A stretch of 64,000 nt of DNA from Ignavibacteriota bacterium (GCA_016218045.1 JACRFB010000072.1:156567-220566); one strand, 5' to 3'; positions 45,433-55,935 are shown, counted from the first letter of the stretch. Notes: generated by a model not told the origin, from the sequence alone. Program-made: numbers and translations.

Positions 45433-46614
45433 ATGAATCGCACGTATCGCCTCGCCCTTGCCGTCACCGCATTGGGTGTTGTGCTGCTCGCGACAACCGG
45501 CTTCCAGTGTTCGTCGCCGAATGTCACGAGCGGGAAAATGTACTATCAGCAGTATCAGTCGTCGAAAGACAGCACCAAGCTGAACCTCGCCATCGACGCA
45601 TTCCAGAAGGAAGTGAACGAGAAGCCCAACAGTGCCGAGGGGTGGTACTGGCTCGGATTCAGCCACGGTCTGAAAAAGGATTACGGCCGTCTCCAGGAAG
45701 CGTGGGAGAAGGCCAAGAACCTTGGACCGCAGATGCAGTCGGAAATTGCCAACAATTCACCGTATTTCTGGCAGCAGGCCTATCTCGACGGAACCACCAA
45801 GTACAAGAAGGCGGGCATGAAAAAAGACAAGGCGCTCTACGAGTCGGCCTCGCGTTCACTGCGCGCCGCAACGCGCCTCGCCCCCGACACATCGGCCAAA
45901 TACGAGGCCTTTATCATTCTCGCGTATTCGGAACTGTCCGCGGGGAACGAAGCCGCGGCACTGGCGGCTCTCGAGGAACAGAACAAATTCAAGCCGCACG
46001 CCGAAGCGCACAGGTTGATCGGACAGATCCAGACAACGCGCGCCGCCCAGTTGAAAAAAGACGGGAAAACGGACGAGGCGACAAAGAAGCTTGACGAGGC
46101 AATCGCGTTCCTCAATGGCGCGGTCGCAAAATTCCCCGACAATCCCGACTTGAATCAGGAGCTGTTGAACGCATACGTCGCCGCGAACCGCATCGTCGAA
46201 GCGAAGGAGAAATTCAAGGCCTACGCCGATGCAAATCCGAAGGATAAAAACGCGCAGTACGCCTACGGCACGGTGCTGCTCGAGACGAAGGACTACAAAG
46301 AGGCGCTCACGTATCTCGAGAAGGCCTACGCGCTCGATCCGAAGTTCGAGAACGCCATGTACAATTACTGCGTGGCGTCGCTGCGCTACGCTCTGCAGGT
46401 GCGCGACGCGGAATCAGCCGCGAATCCCGAGAAGCAGCCGGTTGGACACAAACCCATTCTCGAGAAGGCGCTCCCGCTCTTGAAAACACTCCTCACGATA
46501 AATGCCGACGCACTGCCGAACCTCGAGCTTGCGGGCAAGATCTACACTTCGCTCGGTATGACAAACGAAGCCCAGGACGTCTACAAAAAAGCGGACGCGA
46601 TTCGCGGAAAATAA
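45433..46614 (+). CDS. Exported tetratricopeptide-repeat protein
   Basis: A 393-residue protein with an N-terminal hydrophobic export signal (LALAVTALGVVLLATTGFQCSS). The Cys after the signal suggests a lipoprotein, but the -3 to -1 residues (GFQ) do not fit the usual lipobox. TPR-like helical pairs follow (LNLAIDAFQKEVNEKPNSAEGWYWLGFSHG, AYGTVLLETKDYKEALTYLEKAYALDPKFENAM, shown as two separate repeats). Such proteins scaffold complexes in the periplasm. ATG at 45433 with GAGGAAA upstream. Confidence 0.8.
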   Translation: MNRTYRLALAVTALGVVLLATTGFQCSSPNVTSGKMYYQQYQSSKDSTKLNLAIDAFQKEVNEKPNSAEGWYWLGFSHGLKKDYGRLQEAWEKAKNLGPQMQSEIANNSPYFWQQAYLDGTTKYKKAGMKKDKALYESASRSLRAATRLAPDTSAKYEAFIILAYSELSAGNEAAALAALEEQNKFKPHAEAHRLIGQIQTTRAAQLKKDGKTDEATKKLDEAIAFLNGAVAKFPDNPDLNQELLNAYVAANRIVEAKEKFKAYADANPKDKNAQYAYGTVLLETKDYKEALTYLEKAYALDPKFENAMYNYCVASLRYALQVRDAESAANPEKQPVGHKPILEKALPLLKTLLTINADALPNLELAGKIYTSLGMTNEAQDVYKKADAIRGK

Positions 46615-46673
46615 TGCGGCAGCGTGGGACAACCCCGCGCGGTCCACACAGCAGGCCATTCAAGGACAGAGTC

Positions 46674-46991
46674 ATGAACCAGCCACCGGAACAAACGCAA
46701 CAGGTAAACATCGAGCTCGGCGAAACGGAAGCCGAGGGAATCTATTCGAATCTGGCCATCATCACGCATTCGAACGCCGAGTTTGTTATCGATTTTACGC
46801 GCATACTTCCGGGCGTGCCCAAGGCGCGCGTACATGCGCGCATCGTCATGACCCCGGTGCATGCGAAGCTGCTGCTTAACGCGATGCACGACAACATCGA
46901 CAAGTACGAGCGCAAGTTCGGCGAGATTAAAATCGTAGGAGACCCCGGTCAGATGTTCATGGGAACCCCGCCGGGCACTCCCGTGCATTAG
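46674..46991 (+). CDS. DUF3467 family protein
   Basis: A 105-residue small protein with the DUF3467 pattern: IYSNLAIITHSNAEFVIDFTRILPG, AKLLLNAMHDNIDKYERKFGEI. The function is unknown. Relatives are widespread small cytosolic proteins. The ATG at 46674 has AAGGACAGA upstream. It lies 60 bp after the TPR gene and is followed by a strong hairpin. Confidence 0.85.
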   Translation: MNQPPEQTQQVNIELGETEAEGIYSNLAIITHSNAEFVIDFTRILPGVPKARVHARIVMTPVHAKLLLNAMHDNIDKYERKFGEIKIVGDPGQMFMGTPPGTPVH

Positions 46992-47016
46992 ACGGTCCAC
47001 GATTCCGGTAAAACAA

Positions 47017-47048
47017 AAAGGCCGTTCCGATTCGTCGGAACGGCCTTT
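47017..47048. terminator. Bidirectional terminator with TTCG loop
   Basis: Perfect 14-bp stem around a TTCG loop (47031-47034) between the convergent DUF3467 and giant surface-protein genes. On the minus strand it is followed by TTTTTGTTTT; on the plus strand only by TTTCC, so it serves the minus gene best. Confidence 0.9.
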
Positions 47049-47068
47049 CCTGTCCTGCGTGTCGTGTG

Positions 47069-50000
47069 TCAGCGTATAAGTAGCACCGCTGTTTCGTGTA
47101 TACCATCAGGACCCGCGAGCCGGCACCGGTACATGCCTCCCGGCAGTGTGCCTGCGTCGAAAACGATACGGTGCCTGCCCGCATCATACACGCCTTCAAC
47201 GGCCATATGTACCGGCCTTCCCAGCGCGTCGAGAATGTCGAGACGAATAGGGCCTCGGCGTGTGATACGAAAATCGATGCGTGTTGATGTGGTGAATGGA
47301 TTCGGAGCGGCCAGCAGCGGTTCCGCCTCCGCCGCGCTGCGCACGGGAACGAGGCAGTCACCTGTGAGAAGAACGCGGCCGTGTTCATACTCGAGCCGCA
47401 ACTCGCTCGCAGCGCGGTAGCCCGATCCGTTCACCCCCGCGGTGAACGACTCGCCCGCCGTCGTCGTGGTATCGAGAAAACGCAGATCCGCTGCCGCAAT
47501 ATCGAGTCCGTTCACACCGCCGTCGTACACGGCATCAAACAACAATTCCGCAAACACGCCTGTGCGCAGGCGCGGGATGGGGAGCGTCAACGCCGTGTCT
47601 CGAAGTGACAGCACTGCGGGCCGCGTTGGATCCGTCGGCACTGTCAGTTGCACGCGCGCGCCACGCCACCCGTCCGCTGTGAGTGTGCCCTGCTGTCGCA
47701 GACCCGCGAAGGCGAGCAGCGCGGGATCGAACGTGATGTTCACCGCATACGACGAAATGGCGCCGACGCGGGATGCGTCGATGGACACGGGAACCACGAT
47801 CCGCTGTCCCCGTCTCGCGTTCACGTCGCGCGGCAGCGTCAACAGCGCCGTCCGCGGCGCGCCCTGCACGAACAAGGATGTTTCCGCCCGCGTCTCGTGT
47901 GCGTTTGTCGCGCGCACCGACATCACGAATGTGCGTGTCGCACCCTCGGCGGCACGCGCGGCCCGCATGCGCCACACGATGTGATCCTGCAGTCCCTGCG
48001 CAAGAACAGCCGAGTCGGCTTGTTTCTCTGCGGACTCGCCCTCGTCGAAGGTGATGCCGTCGGGAGGCAGCAGCAGGGCGGTAACCCCGCGTGCCTGCCG
48101 TCCGTCCACAGTGCCCTCGACGCGGAACACCGTGTGAGAACCCGTTGGAGAGGCCTCTCCTTCAAAGTCGTCCACCGTCCAGTTGAAATGAAGCGTATCG
48201 GCAGGGTGTGTCGCCAGAACCGCCCCGATCGCCACGGCATCGGTGGCCGGGACGCCTATTCGGCGCTCGCATTCCGCAAGAGTGCTTCCGCCGCGGGAAA
48301 CGACGAGCAGCAGTCGCTCGAAACGCGCGCGCGGCTGCGGCACGGCGCGCAGCGTCCAACAGAACCGCTTCGCCGCGCCGGGAGCCAGCACAAACGCCAC
48401 GGTATCGGCGGCGGGAGAGAGCCGTTCGAGACCGCTTGTTGGAAGAACAATCCGCACCTCGCCGGAATCAAGAGTATCGGGTCCTGTATTCCGGATTTCC
48501 AGGCACGTCTCGAATTGTGCGGGGAGGTACTGCGCGCGCTGGGCGTCGAGTTGCAGCGAATCCGGCGCCTCGCATCCTGTTTCAAGGCCGTCCGATCCTG
48601 CGGGAAGCAGGCGCGGCGTTGCGCAGCACGAAAGACCGTCGTTTCTATCCGTCTGCACTGTGGCGCAGATTCTTGTGTCTCCCGAGACGGAGGGGAAATC
48701 GGTGATAAGCCGCCACACGGCCTCACTCTGTCCGCCTGGCGGCAGGACGGGCACGGGCTTGTCCGCCGTCTCGCCCGCATCGAGTCGTGTGTACGGCGGC
48801 AATACGAGCCGCAGTGTACCGCCTGTCGCGGACACGCTGCTCTCATTCCGCACCGCGGCGCGAAAGCTGATGGACGTGCTGCGGCCGGTCGGGATTGTGT
48901 CGGGTGCGCTGCATGCAAGTTTCAGCACAGACGCAACGCCGCGTTCAAGGGTCACAGCGGCTGTGCACCAGTCATCCGTGGTATGTGTTGCGGGAAGATC
49001 CCGCGCAATGGCGCCGATGCGAATCGTGTCGGTGACGATGCCCTCTCCGTCGAGCGGCGCAAAAAACCAGGTGAATGTTACGCGCGCGTTCGGCAGCAGC
49101 ATGGGAGTCTGTCGTGGTGAAACTGCATCGAGCGGAAGGAGGTGTCCGCCCGCGCTGGCCGTCAGCCGGCAGTCGTATGCCGGGGCGTCTCCCGTATTCA
49201 CGAGTGTCGCGGTCACCCGCACTGTGTCGGGGCCGGACCCCGCAGTTCCTCGGCCTGTGCGCGCGGTGTCGGGTGATACTGCACACACGAGTTGCAAGCG
49301 CGGCACACGCCGCCGCTGCACAACAAGCACGGCCGAGCAGTATGCTGGTGCCGCGTCGGGCGACACGACAAGCACGCGTACCGTGTCGATCGTCGGCGTG
49401 TCGACCGCTTGCGGTACAAGCAGGAAACGTGGTGAGAGCGTCGAATCCATTTCACTGCCGCCCGGCAGATCCCCCACCGCGATATCGGCAGGTGATGCGG
49501 CGGTGAAGAGGGCGCCCTGCAGAAGATACACATGTGTGGAGCGGGCGATCGCGCCTCCCGTGTTTCTCAATCGTACCTGCACCGGAATGGGGAGCGGCAC
49601 ATACCCCGTGTCGTCGTAGCGCACCGTGTCGGGCACGGTCAGGGAACAGGACAATTGTGGCGCGCGGCCGTCCGAGCCGCGTATCACTATCTGTGTTGCA
49701 CATTTCCCGAAATCCGAAACCTGACCGTCGACACTGATGTCGAGAGTATACTCGACCGATGTGGCGGCCGGTGAAAGAAATGAAGAGCGGGTACGCAGAT
49801 TCCAGACACATTCACGCGACTCACCAGGGAACAGAATTGGAATGGTTCGTGTGGCGGACGTGTCCCCTGCCGCCGGATCCGCTTCGAAGGGATCGGATCC
49901 ACCCGCGGCTGTGGGACGCACGGTGACGCGGACATCACGGAGCGGCTGCGCGGTGCCGTTTGCGAGTCTTGCGGTCAAAAGAAATTGTGCCGGATCGATG

Positions 50001-52558
50001 CTGACTGTTCCGGAATCCATGACAAAGTCGGTGACGGAAGACGCAAGCGTGCAACGCAGGCGCTCCGGAAGCGGAGGCGCGATGGTAGAGCAGGAGGTGT
50101 ACGCCGTGTCCGTCGGCGCGCCGTACGCATCCTCGCCCCAGACCATCCAGCCGAATTGCAGCGCCGTTGTGTCGGTAGGCCTGCGCGTGTATGCGACACG
50201 CCAGGTGATGCGGGCTTCCCCGCCCCCGGTGCTGCGCGGAGTCAGGGACGCGGGGACGGCATTACGCCGAAGTGTTTGCGCGGCATCGGCTAATACGACA
50301 CCCGGAGGAGGAAGAAGAAGGGCGACAATCCGAGTTGCTGTCCGGTCGCCCGGATTGACTAGCGACAGTGTTACATCAAACGTGTCGGACATATAGACGC
50401 CGCGCATGGAATCGACCGGCAGAGCGAGGGGCACTTCGCAGGAGGGAAATAGCTTCGGCGCATGCAGAGGCGGGACGTCGAGATTTGTTGCGCAGACGGA
50501 GGTGTCGCGGCCTTGTATCGCCCGCGAGAAAAAGCGGAGTGTTGCGCCGCGCGGCTCGGCGGCGATACGCGCACGCATGATAAATACGCCGCTCTCGCCA
50601 CGTCGAAGGACCGGCGGTGTAAGCAGACCCACCGGGTGATCGACCGTTGTGTACGGCGTGATGGATGCGGGCAGCTCGAGGACTACGCGGATGGTGTCCG
50701 TGTCACGTCCGCCTTCATTCCGCACTGTCACAACGACGGATGTGGGAGTGGGATCGTAACGCCGTCGCACTGTGTCGGCCACAAGAACCGGTGCACTGAC
50801 CGAGCAACGGATACCCGCGTCGGCATCGGGCACGATCACGCGAGTGCAGCACACGATGTCGGGATGATTGCCGAACTGGCCGCGTACACACAAGGCGAGC
50901 GAATCGAGGGATGCGCGCGGCAGGGCTCGCACGAGCCATCGTATCGTGGCCGTGTCGCCGACGGCGAGGTCGCCTCCGGGCAGCATCTGTGTCAACGATG
51001 CCGGCGACAGTATCTCGAAGGCATCCGGCGCTGCTTCGAGAAGGAAGCGCGCCGAGCGCAACACCTTCTCGCCCGTATTTGTGTAGTGCGCGACGAGTGT
51101 GACGGTGTCGGGGCTATACCGCCGCAGGGATGCGTCCCATACCAGGACGGCTGGAGCGTCGATGGTGCAGCGCACGCTCGGCCGCTTTGTTTCGACGCAG
51201 ATTTCGGCAGACCCCGTCCTGGCCGCGAGACATCCGGCTGTGAACGTCCAGGCATTTACCGACAGCGGTGCGCAACGCGTCTGATCCTGTTCCCTGCCCA
51301 CAAAAGCGAGCCGGAACATGGTGCCGCTTCCTTCGACCATCACTTTTTTGCGCGTGTTCACAATCACCGCGTCACCCAGTGTGGTCGAAACAAGCTCCGC
51401 ATTTTTTAACAGGCACCCTTCCCGCGAGGCGATGCCCACATACCGCAACAGTGTTGTGTCGTAGCGGATCGTTACTTCCGATACGGGGAACGGCGCCTGT
51501 GCGAGCGGAGTGAGCAGATCGACCGGAACAACAAGCGTGTCGCCCTCCTTCACTGTGCCGCCGCGTGGCTGCACCTCTATCGGAATTGCGGGAGCCCCGT
51601 CGACCGGCGCTCGAAACGTCCACGTCTTCCTGTCCGATCCGCCGCAGAAATTTTCGATGCGTAATTCGACTGTACGGAGCGTGCCGTCGGCGCAGGCGGA
51701 GCGGTAGACGATCTCGCACGCCTCAATGCCGGCCACGTCCATAAAAATGTCTTCGTACACTCCGGGCAGTTGATCTGCGTTTTGAACATGATGGAACACA
51801 CCCCCCGTGGCGGTCGCAAGGTAGTTGAGCGCTACATCGTTCACGTCGGCTCCGATACCCACGGTGATCACACGCATACGCCGTGAGACAGCGTAGGCGG
51901 CCACTTCGCCCAGGGTGCGCACGCTTGCATTGTCGTTGCCGTCGGTCAGCACGATTACCGCGCCGCAGGTGTCGTACCCGCTGCCGTTGTTCACGAGTTC
52001 GGTAATGGCCTTCCAGGTCGCATCCCACACGGCCGTTGTACCAGCGGCGGGCAGGCTGTCGACCGCCGCCTTCAACAGGAGTTTGTCCGAAGTGAGGGGC
52101 TGCACCAGCGTATCCCGGCTTTGGAACCAGATCACCGCGGCACGGTCCTGAACACCGTCCATGTTCTCGATGAAGTTGCCCGCCGCGATGCGGGCGTACA
52201 TGTTTTTCTCCCCGCCCATGCTTCCGCTCGCATCGAGCACGAGCGCAGCAACAACGCCGCAGCGGGCCGTGCCGTCGGGGCAGCGCAGCTCGAACTCACC
52301 CATGTCGACGCTGTCTTCAAACACACGGAAGCGTGTTTTGTCGAAGGCATGGGTCCAGACGCCCTTGCACTTCACGGAGAAATCGATGCGGATCGAGGGC
52401 CAGTTCAATCCGAGCCCTCGAAGCGAGAGCACCGGCTGCGCAAACGATACGGCACTGCAGGCAAGGAGACAGAGTGCGACCAGGAACAGCATGGTGTTCC
52501 GGTGCGCCCCTGTTTCCGCGCGTGCGGAGTATCCGATGCGGAGCCGGCGTTGTGTCAT
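47069..52558 (-). CDS. Giant secreted vWA protein with repeat stalk and type IX sorting domain
   Basis: An 1829-residue surface protein. A signal peptide (~residues 23-45, MLFLVALCLLACSAVSFAQ) follows a short basic lead. The vWA domain (~100-290) has the MIDAS Asp-Ser-Ser set in LVLDASGSMGG and later TDGNDN. A cohesin-like domain (~320-440; VVPVDLL...VTIRYDTTLLRYVGI) leads into about nine related ~120-residue beta-domains (~460-1540) with the recurring theme of an average-and-clause beta-sandwich (CxxxVPDTVR, VxxRNTG). A second cohesin-like domain (~1590-1730; ISSYAVNITFDPALLAF) precedes the sorting tail APNPFTTSTRIDF. The start at 52558 is uncertain; ATG 52492 is possible. Confidence 0.8.
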   Translation of the reverse strand: MTQRRLRIGYSARAETGAHRNTMLFLVALCLLACSAVSFAQPVLSLRGLGLNWPSIRIDFSVKCKGVWTHAFDKTRFRVFEDSVDMGEFELRCPDGTARCGVVAALVLDASGSMGGEKNMYARIAAGNFIENMDGVQDRAAVIWFQSRDTLVQPLTSDKLLLKAAVDSLPAAGTTAVWDATWKAITELVNNGSGYDTCGAVIVLTDGNDNASVRTLGEVAAYAVSRRMRVITVGIGADVNDVALNYLATATGGVFHHVQNADQLPGVYEDIFMDVAGIEACEIVYRSACADGTLRTVELRIENFCGGSDRKTWTFRAPVDGAPAIPIEVQPRGGTVKEGDTLVVPVDLLTPLAQAPFPVSEVTIRYDTTLLRYVGIASREGCLLKNAELVSTTLGDAVIVNTRKKVMVEGSGTMFRLAFVGREQDQTRCAPLSVNAWTFTAGCLAARTGSAEICVETKRPSVRCTIDAPAVLVWDASLRRYSPDTVTLVAHYTNTGEKVLRSARFLLEAAPDAFEILSPASLTQMLPGGDLAVGDTATIRWLVRALPRASLDSLALCVRGQFGNHPDIVCCTRVIVPDADAGIRCSVSAPVLVADTVRRRYDPTPTSVVVTVRNEGGRDTDTIRVVLELPASITPYTTVDHPVGLLTPPVLRRGESGVFIMRARIAAEPRGATLRFFSRAIQGRDTSVCATNLDVPPLHAPKLFPSCEVPLALPVDSMRGVYMSDTFDVTLSLVNPGDRTATRIVALLLPPPGVVLADAAQTLRRNAVPASLTPRSTGGGEARITWRVAYTRRPTDTTALQFGWMVWGEDAYGAPTDTAYTSCSTIAPPLPERLRCTLASSVTDFVMDSGTVSIDPAQFLLTARLANGTAQPLRDVRVTVRPTAAGGSDPFEADPAAGDTSATRTIPILFPGESRECVWNLRTRSSFLSPAATSVEYTLDISVDGQVSDFGKCATQIVIRGSDGRAPQLSCSLTVPDTVRYDDTGYVPLPIPVQVRLRNTGGAIARSTHVYLLQGALFTAASPADIAVGDLPGGSEMDSTLSPRFLLVPQAVDTPTIDTVRVLVVSPDAAPAYCSAVLVVQRRRVPRLQLVCAVSPDTARTGRGTAGSGPDTVRVTATLVNTGDAPAYDCRLTASAGGHLLPLDAVSPRQTPMLLPNARVTFTWFFAPLDGEGIVTDTIRIGAIARDLPATHTTDDWCTAAVTLERGVASVLKLACSAPDTIPTGRSTSISFRAAVRNESSVSATGGTLRLVLPPYTRLDAGETADKPVPVLPPGGQSEAVWRLITDFPSVSGDTRICATVQTDRNDGLSCCATPRLLPAGSDGLETGCEAPDSLQLDAQRAQYLPAQFETCLEIRNTGPDTLDSGEVRIVLPTSGLERLSPAADTVAFVLAPGAAKRFCWTLRAVPQPRARFERLLLVVSRGGSTLAECERRIGVPATDAVAIGAVLATHPADTLHFNWTVDDFEGEASPTGSHTVFRVEGTVDGRQARGVTALLLPPDGITFDEGESAEKQADSAVLAQGLQDHIVWRMRAARAAEGATRTFVMSVRATNAHETRAETSLFVQGAPRTALLTLPRDVNARRGQRIVVPVSIDASRVGAISSYAVNITFDPALLAFAGLRQQGTLTADGWRGARVQLTVPTDPTRPAVLSLRDTALTLPIPRLRTGVFAELLFDAVYDGGVNGLDIAAADLRFLDTTTTAGESFTAGVNGSGYRAASELRLEYEHGRVLLTGDCLVPVRSAAEAEPLLAAPNPFTTSTRIDFRITRRGPIRLDILDALGRPVHMAVEGVYDAGRHRIVFDAGTLPGGMYRCRLAGPDGIHETAVLLIR

Positions 52559-52604
52559 GGTTGCGAAATATACTATTTCGTTCAACGCGTGGGGAGGTAA
52601 ATGC

Positions 52605-53792
52605 TCAGCGGAGTGTGACACAGCCGACACCGCCGGACGCGTTGTAGCGGAGCGGTACAAGGGAGTATCCGATGCCAGGAGAAACATACACCAGGGTTGA
52701 TCCACGCCGGTCGTATCCCGATACAACAGGATACCGCAGACTTGCGCTCGAGAGCATCAGGCCATAAAACCAGAATCGAATTTGTCCACCGTGCGTGTGC
52801 CCGCCTGCGACGAGTATGACGCCTGCTTCCTCGGCTGTCTTCAGCAACTCTGCCGGACACTGATGCGCAAGCACGATGATCGGATGTGTCGTGTCCTGTG
52901 TAAGCAGCCCACGCAGCGCAGCATCCCCGATATCGGCATCGGTGAGCTGCGTGATCCCAACCACGCGCACCGTGTCAGTTCCGCGCACCACCAGTGTACC
53001 AGTATTGTCGAGCACGGTGAATCCCGCGGCCCTGAGCTGCTCGGCGACGCTGTCTTTCTGCGCCCATCCCGCCCACAGGTCGTGATCACCGAGCACGGCC
53101 GCTTTTAACAGTCGCGCACGCAACGGTGCCAGCAGTGCAGCGCCTGCCGGAACAAAGGTCATCCGCCGTGTCGCGAGGGCGACATCTCCCACAAACAGCA
53201 CGATGTCGGGATCGAAGTTGTTCAGTGAATCCACGGCCGCTCTGATGCTCGACGGATTGAGGTATTCGTCGAGTTGCGTATCACCGAGAATGGCGATACG
53301 TATCGGTGCGCCGAGACCCGCCCGAATGTCGGCCCGGCCGACTCGAATGGTGCGGGCCTCCGAGACGAATCGCGCCGGTACAACCACAAGACAGGTGCCG
53401 TATAACAACAGAGCGATCACAGCAACGGTGCGACGGGTACGGGCGGACCAGCGTCCCGTGCGTTTACGCGCCGCCGCCCGGAGCACAAATAGCGGGAGTG
53501 CCGTGATAAGAAATTGTGCAGCCACAATGCCCGCACCGCAGGTGGCTGCAATCAGCAGAAATCGTAGCGATCCCCCCGGGGCCAGCGGATTGTCGGGCGG
53601 CAGGTGTCCTGCGTACACAAGCTGCAGGACGGGTGAAAGACACAGCAGCGCTGCGGCGAGCATCGTCGCGCCTCGCGAAGGCGTCCGCGTGATTCCCGCA
53701 TCGACGGTGAACCACGCGACAGAACGTGCCGCGGTAATGAGGGCCAGAATGGAATATAGGGCCAGACTCTCAGGAGAAAACAGCGTGTCCAT
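52605..53792 (-). CDS. Membrane-anchored metallophosphoesterase (YaeI-like)
   Basis: A 395-residue protein. About four N-terminal transmembrane helices (~residues 5-155) are followed by a calcineurin-like phosphoesterase domain. The metal-binding motifs are ILGDTQLDE, FVGDVAL, LGDHDLW (usual GNHD) and GGHTHGGQ. In YaeI-type enzymes the domain acts on lipid-linked or small phosphates at the membrane face. The Asn of GNHD is replaced by Asp, which is uncommon. ATG at 53792. It is transcribed toward the giant surface-protein gene, leaving a 47-bp gap. Confidence 0.87.
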   Translation of the reverse strand: MDTLFSPESLALYSILALITAARSVAWFTVDAGITRTPSRGATMLAAALLCLSPVLQLVYAGHLPPDNPLAPGGSLRFLLIAATCGAGIVAAQFLITALPLFVLRAAARKRTGRWSARTRRTVAVIALLLYGTCLVVVPARFVSEARTIRVGRADIRAGLGAPIRIAILGDTQLDEYLNPSSIRAAVDSLNNFDPDIVLFVGDVALATRRMTFVPAGAALLAPLRARLLKAAVLGDHDLWAGWAQKDSVAEQLRAAGFTVLDNTGTLVVRGTDTVRVVGITQLTDADIGDAALRGLLTQDTTHPIIVLAHQCPAELLKTAEEAGVILVAGGHTHGGQIRFWFYGLMLSSASLRYPVVSGYDRRGSTLVYVSPGIGYSLVPLRYNASGGVGCVTLR

Positions 53793-53936
53793 ACGGGGTC
53801 TGTTTCTCAGGCATCTGCAGCGTGTGTGGAATGTTGGGCATAGTTGATAAAGTCACATAAATCATGGATTTTTGTTGATTGCTTTCGCGAGACGGATACA
53901 CCGGTCGCGGGATTCTTCACAGTTTTGGAGCACCTT

Positions 53937-54659
53937 ATGTCGCTACGGCTTTTCATCCCTGTCCTTCTTCTCGGATTCGTGTTCACTGCCTCTGCGCAGA
54001 AAAAGGAACACGACATCGCCGCCGAAACCAAGGCCGAGGTTCCTGTTCTTGCGGACTTTCACGACGTAATCGCGCCGCTCTGGCACGATGCGTGGCCCAA
54101 CAAAAAATACGACTTGATCAAGGAGCTTCTGCCCCAGGTGCAGAAATATACGCAGGAGCTTCAGCAGCTCGAACTGCCGGGGATTCTCCGCGACAAAAAG
54201 AACAAGTGGGACGCCGAAGTCGCGGCGCTCGCAGGACATACCGCGGCTGTATCCGCCGCCGTGGAAAAGAACGACGAAAAGGGCATGCTGGATGCAGTGG
54301 AAAAGCTGCATTCGTCGTATGAAAAGCTCGTGCGTGTCATCCGTCCGCGCATGAAGGAACTCGAGGCGTATCACGTGCACCTCTATAAGGTCTATCACTA
54401 TTACCTGCCCGAGAAAAACGCCCAGAAGATCCGCGCGATGGCCGATAAGATGGCGGATGCGGCGACAGCCTTGTCGGCTGCGGCCACACCGAAGAAACTG
54501 GCGGCCCGCGAGCCGGAATTCAAGGCCGCCGTTGCGGAACTTGTGAAGGCCACAGCCGAGCTGCAGAAAGTGTCGAAGGGGAAGGACTTCACGGCGACGG
54601 CGGGCTCGGTCGAAGATGTCCACACAAAGTACCAGGCAATCGAACACATGTTTGATTGA
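53937..54659 (+). CDS. Secreted helical protein of unknown function
   Basis: A 240-residue protein with signal peptide MSLRLFIPVLLLGFVFTASAQ. The mature part is predicted all-helical and rich in Lys, Ala and Glu with His-containing segments (FHDVIAPLWHDAWPNKKYD, YHVHLYKVYHYYLPEKN). The size and His pattern recall periplasmic metal-binding four-helix bundles, but no CxxCH haem motif exists. No family is assigned. ATG at 53937 with TGGAG upstream. A strong terminator follows. Confidence 0.7.
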   Translation: MSLRLFIPVLLLGFVFTASAQKKEHDIAAETKAEVPVLADFHDVIAPLWHDAWPNKKYDLIKELLPQVQKYTQELQQLELPGILRDKKNKWDAEVAALAGHTAAVSAAVEKNDEKGMLDAVEKLHSSYEKLVRVIRPRMKELEAYHVHLYKVYHYYLPEKNAQKIRAMADKMADAATALSAAATPKKLAAREPEFKAAVAELVKATAELQKVSKGKDFTATAGSVEDVHTKYQAIEHMFD

Positions 54660-54678
54660 GTGGAAAATCCGAGAATGG

Positions 54679-54707
54679 AAAAAGGACCGCGTGCGGTCCT
54701 TTTTTTA
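54679..54707 (+). terminator. Intrinsic terminator
   Basis: AAAAAGGACCGC / GCGGTCCTTTTT hairpin followed by a T run, 19 nt after the secreted helical protein gene. Confidence 0.9.
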
Positions 54708-54750
54708 TTTCCAGGTGATGATGGCGCATACCCTGCGCAACGACAGCGGC

Positions 54751-55788
54751 TCAGCGGGCCGCGTCCATCCGCCTCCGGTCGCGATACCATGCGTAGGTTG
54801 CCGCGATGCCCTCGCGGAGCGGAATAACGGGCGACCAACCCGTTGCGCGGATACGCGACACGTCGAGCAGTTTCCGTGGCGTGCCGTCGGGGTACGCGGG
54901 ATTAAAACGGATTTCGCCGCCATAACCGACGACCGATGAAACACGTTCGGCCAGCTCGCGGATGCTCACATCCTCACCACATCCCACATTCAGGAAGAGT
55001 GTCTCTTCGTAATGCTGCATCATGTGTACAAGAGCCGCCGCGCAGTCGTCCACATGGAGGAATTCCCTGCGGGGAGTGCCCGTGCCCCAGAGGGCGACGT
55101 GGTCGGCGTACACGCCGAATTCGGCACACGTGTCACGCACTGTGCTTTCGTCGCCGACGGGCAGGCCCAAATCTGCCGCGGCGTCGGCATGACGGCCTGC
55201 GGCGAGCAGCGACCCGAGATGAAACTTGCGAATCAGAGCCGGCAGAACATGACTGCTGCGAAGATCGAAGTTGTCCTTTGTCCCGTACAGGTTTGTCGGC
55301 ATCGCGCTGATGAAACGCGTCCCATACTGACGGTTGTACGATTCACACATCTTCAATCCCGCGATCTTTGCGATGGCGTAGGGCTCGTTGGTCTGCTCGA
55401 GTTCCCCGGTGAGTAGATGTTCCTCCCTGATCGGCTGGGGCGCGTGTTTGGGATAAATGCAGGAGGAACCGAGGAACAGCAGCTTTTCCACTCCATGCTG
55501 CCACGCGGCGTGGATGATGTTGTTCTGGATCTGGAGGTTTTGGTACAGGAACTCCGCGCGGAAGACGTTGTTTGCGTGGATACCGCCGACACGCGCCGCC
55601 GCAAGGAACACGTACTCGGGTTTTTCCGCCTCAAAGAACGATTCGACCGCGCTCTGCCTGGTCAGATCCAGCTCCGACATATCACGGAGTATCAGATCCG
55701 TATATCCCTCACTGCGCAGGCGCCGTGTGATCGCCGAACCGACCATGCCCGTATGGCCGGCGATGTATATTCTTGATTTCTGTGTCAT
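54751..55788 (-). CDS. fcl: GDP-L-fucose synthase
   Basis: A 345-residue extended SDR that epimerises and reduces GDP-4-keto-6-deoxy-mannose to GDP-L-fucose with NADPH. It shows the NADP-binding [10 protein letters not shown], the Ser region [17 protein letters not shown] and the catalytic Tyr/Lys in [24 protein letters not shown] at 55788; an upstream TTG (55794) adds two residues. It is the partner of the gmd gene 160 bp upstream. An insertion near residue 195-210 ([19 protein letters not shown]) looks longer than usual. Confidence 0.92.
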   Translation of the reverse strand: MTQKSRIYIAGHTGMVGSAITRRLRSEGYTDLILRDMSELDLTRQSAVESFFEAEKPEYVFLAAARVGGIHANNVFRAEFLYQNLQIQNNIIHAAWQHGVEKLLFLGSSCIYPKHAPQPIREEHLLTGELEQTNEPYAIAKIAGLKMCESYNRQYGTRFISAMPTNLYGTKDNFDLRSSHVLPALIRKFHLGSLLAAGRHADAAADLGLPVGDESTVRDTCAEFGVYADHVALWGTGTPRREFLHVDDCAAALVHMMQHYEETLFLNVGCGEDVSIRELAERVSSVVGYGGEIRFNPAYPDGTPRKLLDVSRIRATGWSPVIPLREGIAATYAWYRDRRRMDAAR

Positions 55789-55902
55789 GTGCAATCGCCC
55801 GTGCTAGTACCTCGAGTCAATACAACAGGATTTTGGAGGGACACAAAGTGAGACGCGCAAAAGATCCGTCCGACCCGCCTCCTCGCGCTCTTTTTCCTCC
55901 TA

Positions 55903-55935
55903 CCATCTACCACCTACCATCTACCATCTACCACC
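55903..55935. repeat. 7-nt array (CTACCAT; GGTAGAT on coding strand)
   Basis: Four to five copies, 14 bases after the gmd stop. It has the same orientation relative to the gene as the arrays after glnA, paaN and the DUF5683 gene. Confidence 0.8.
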
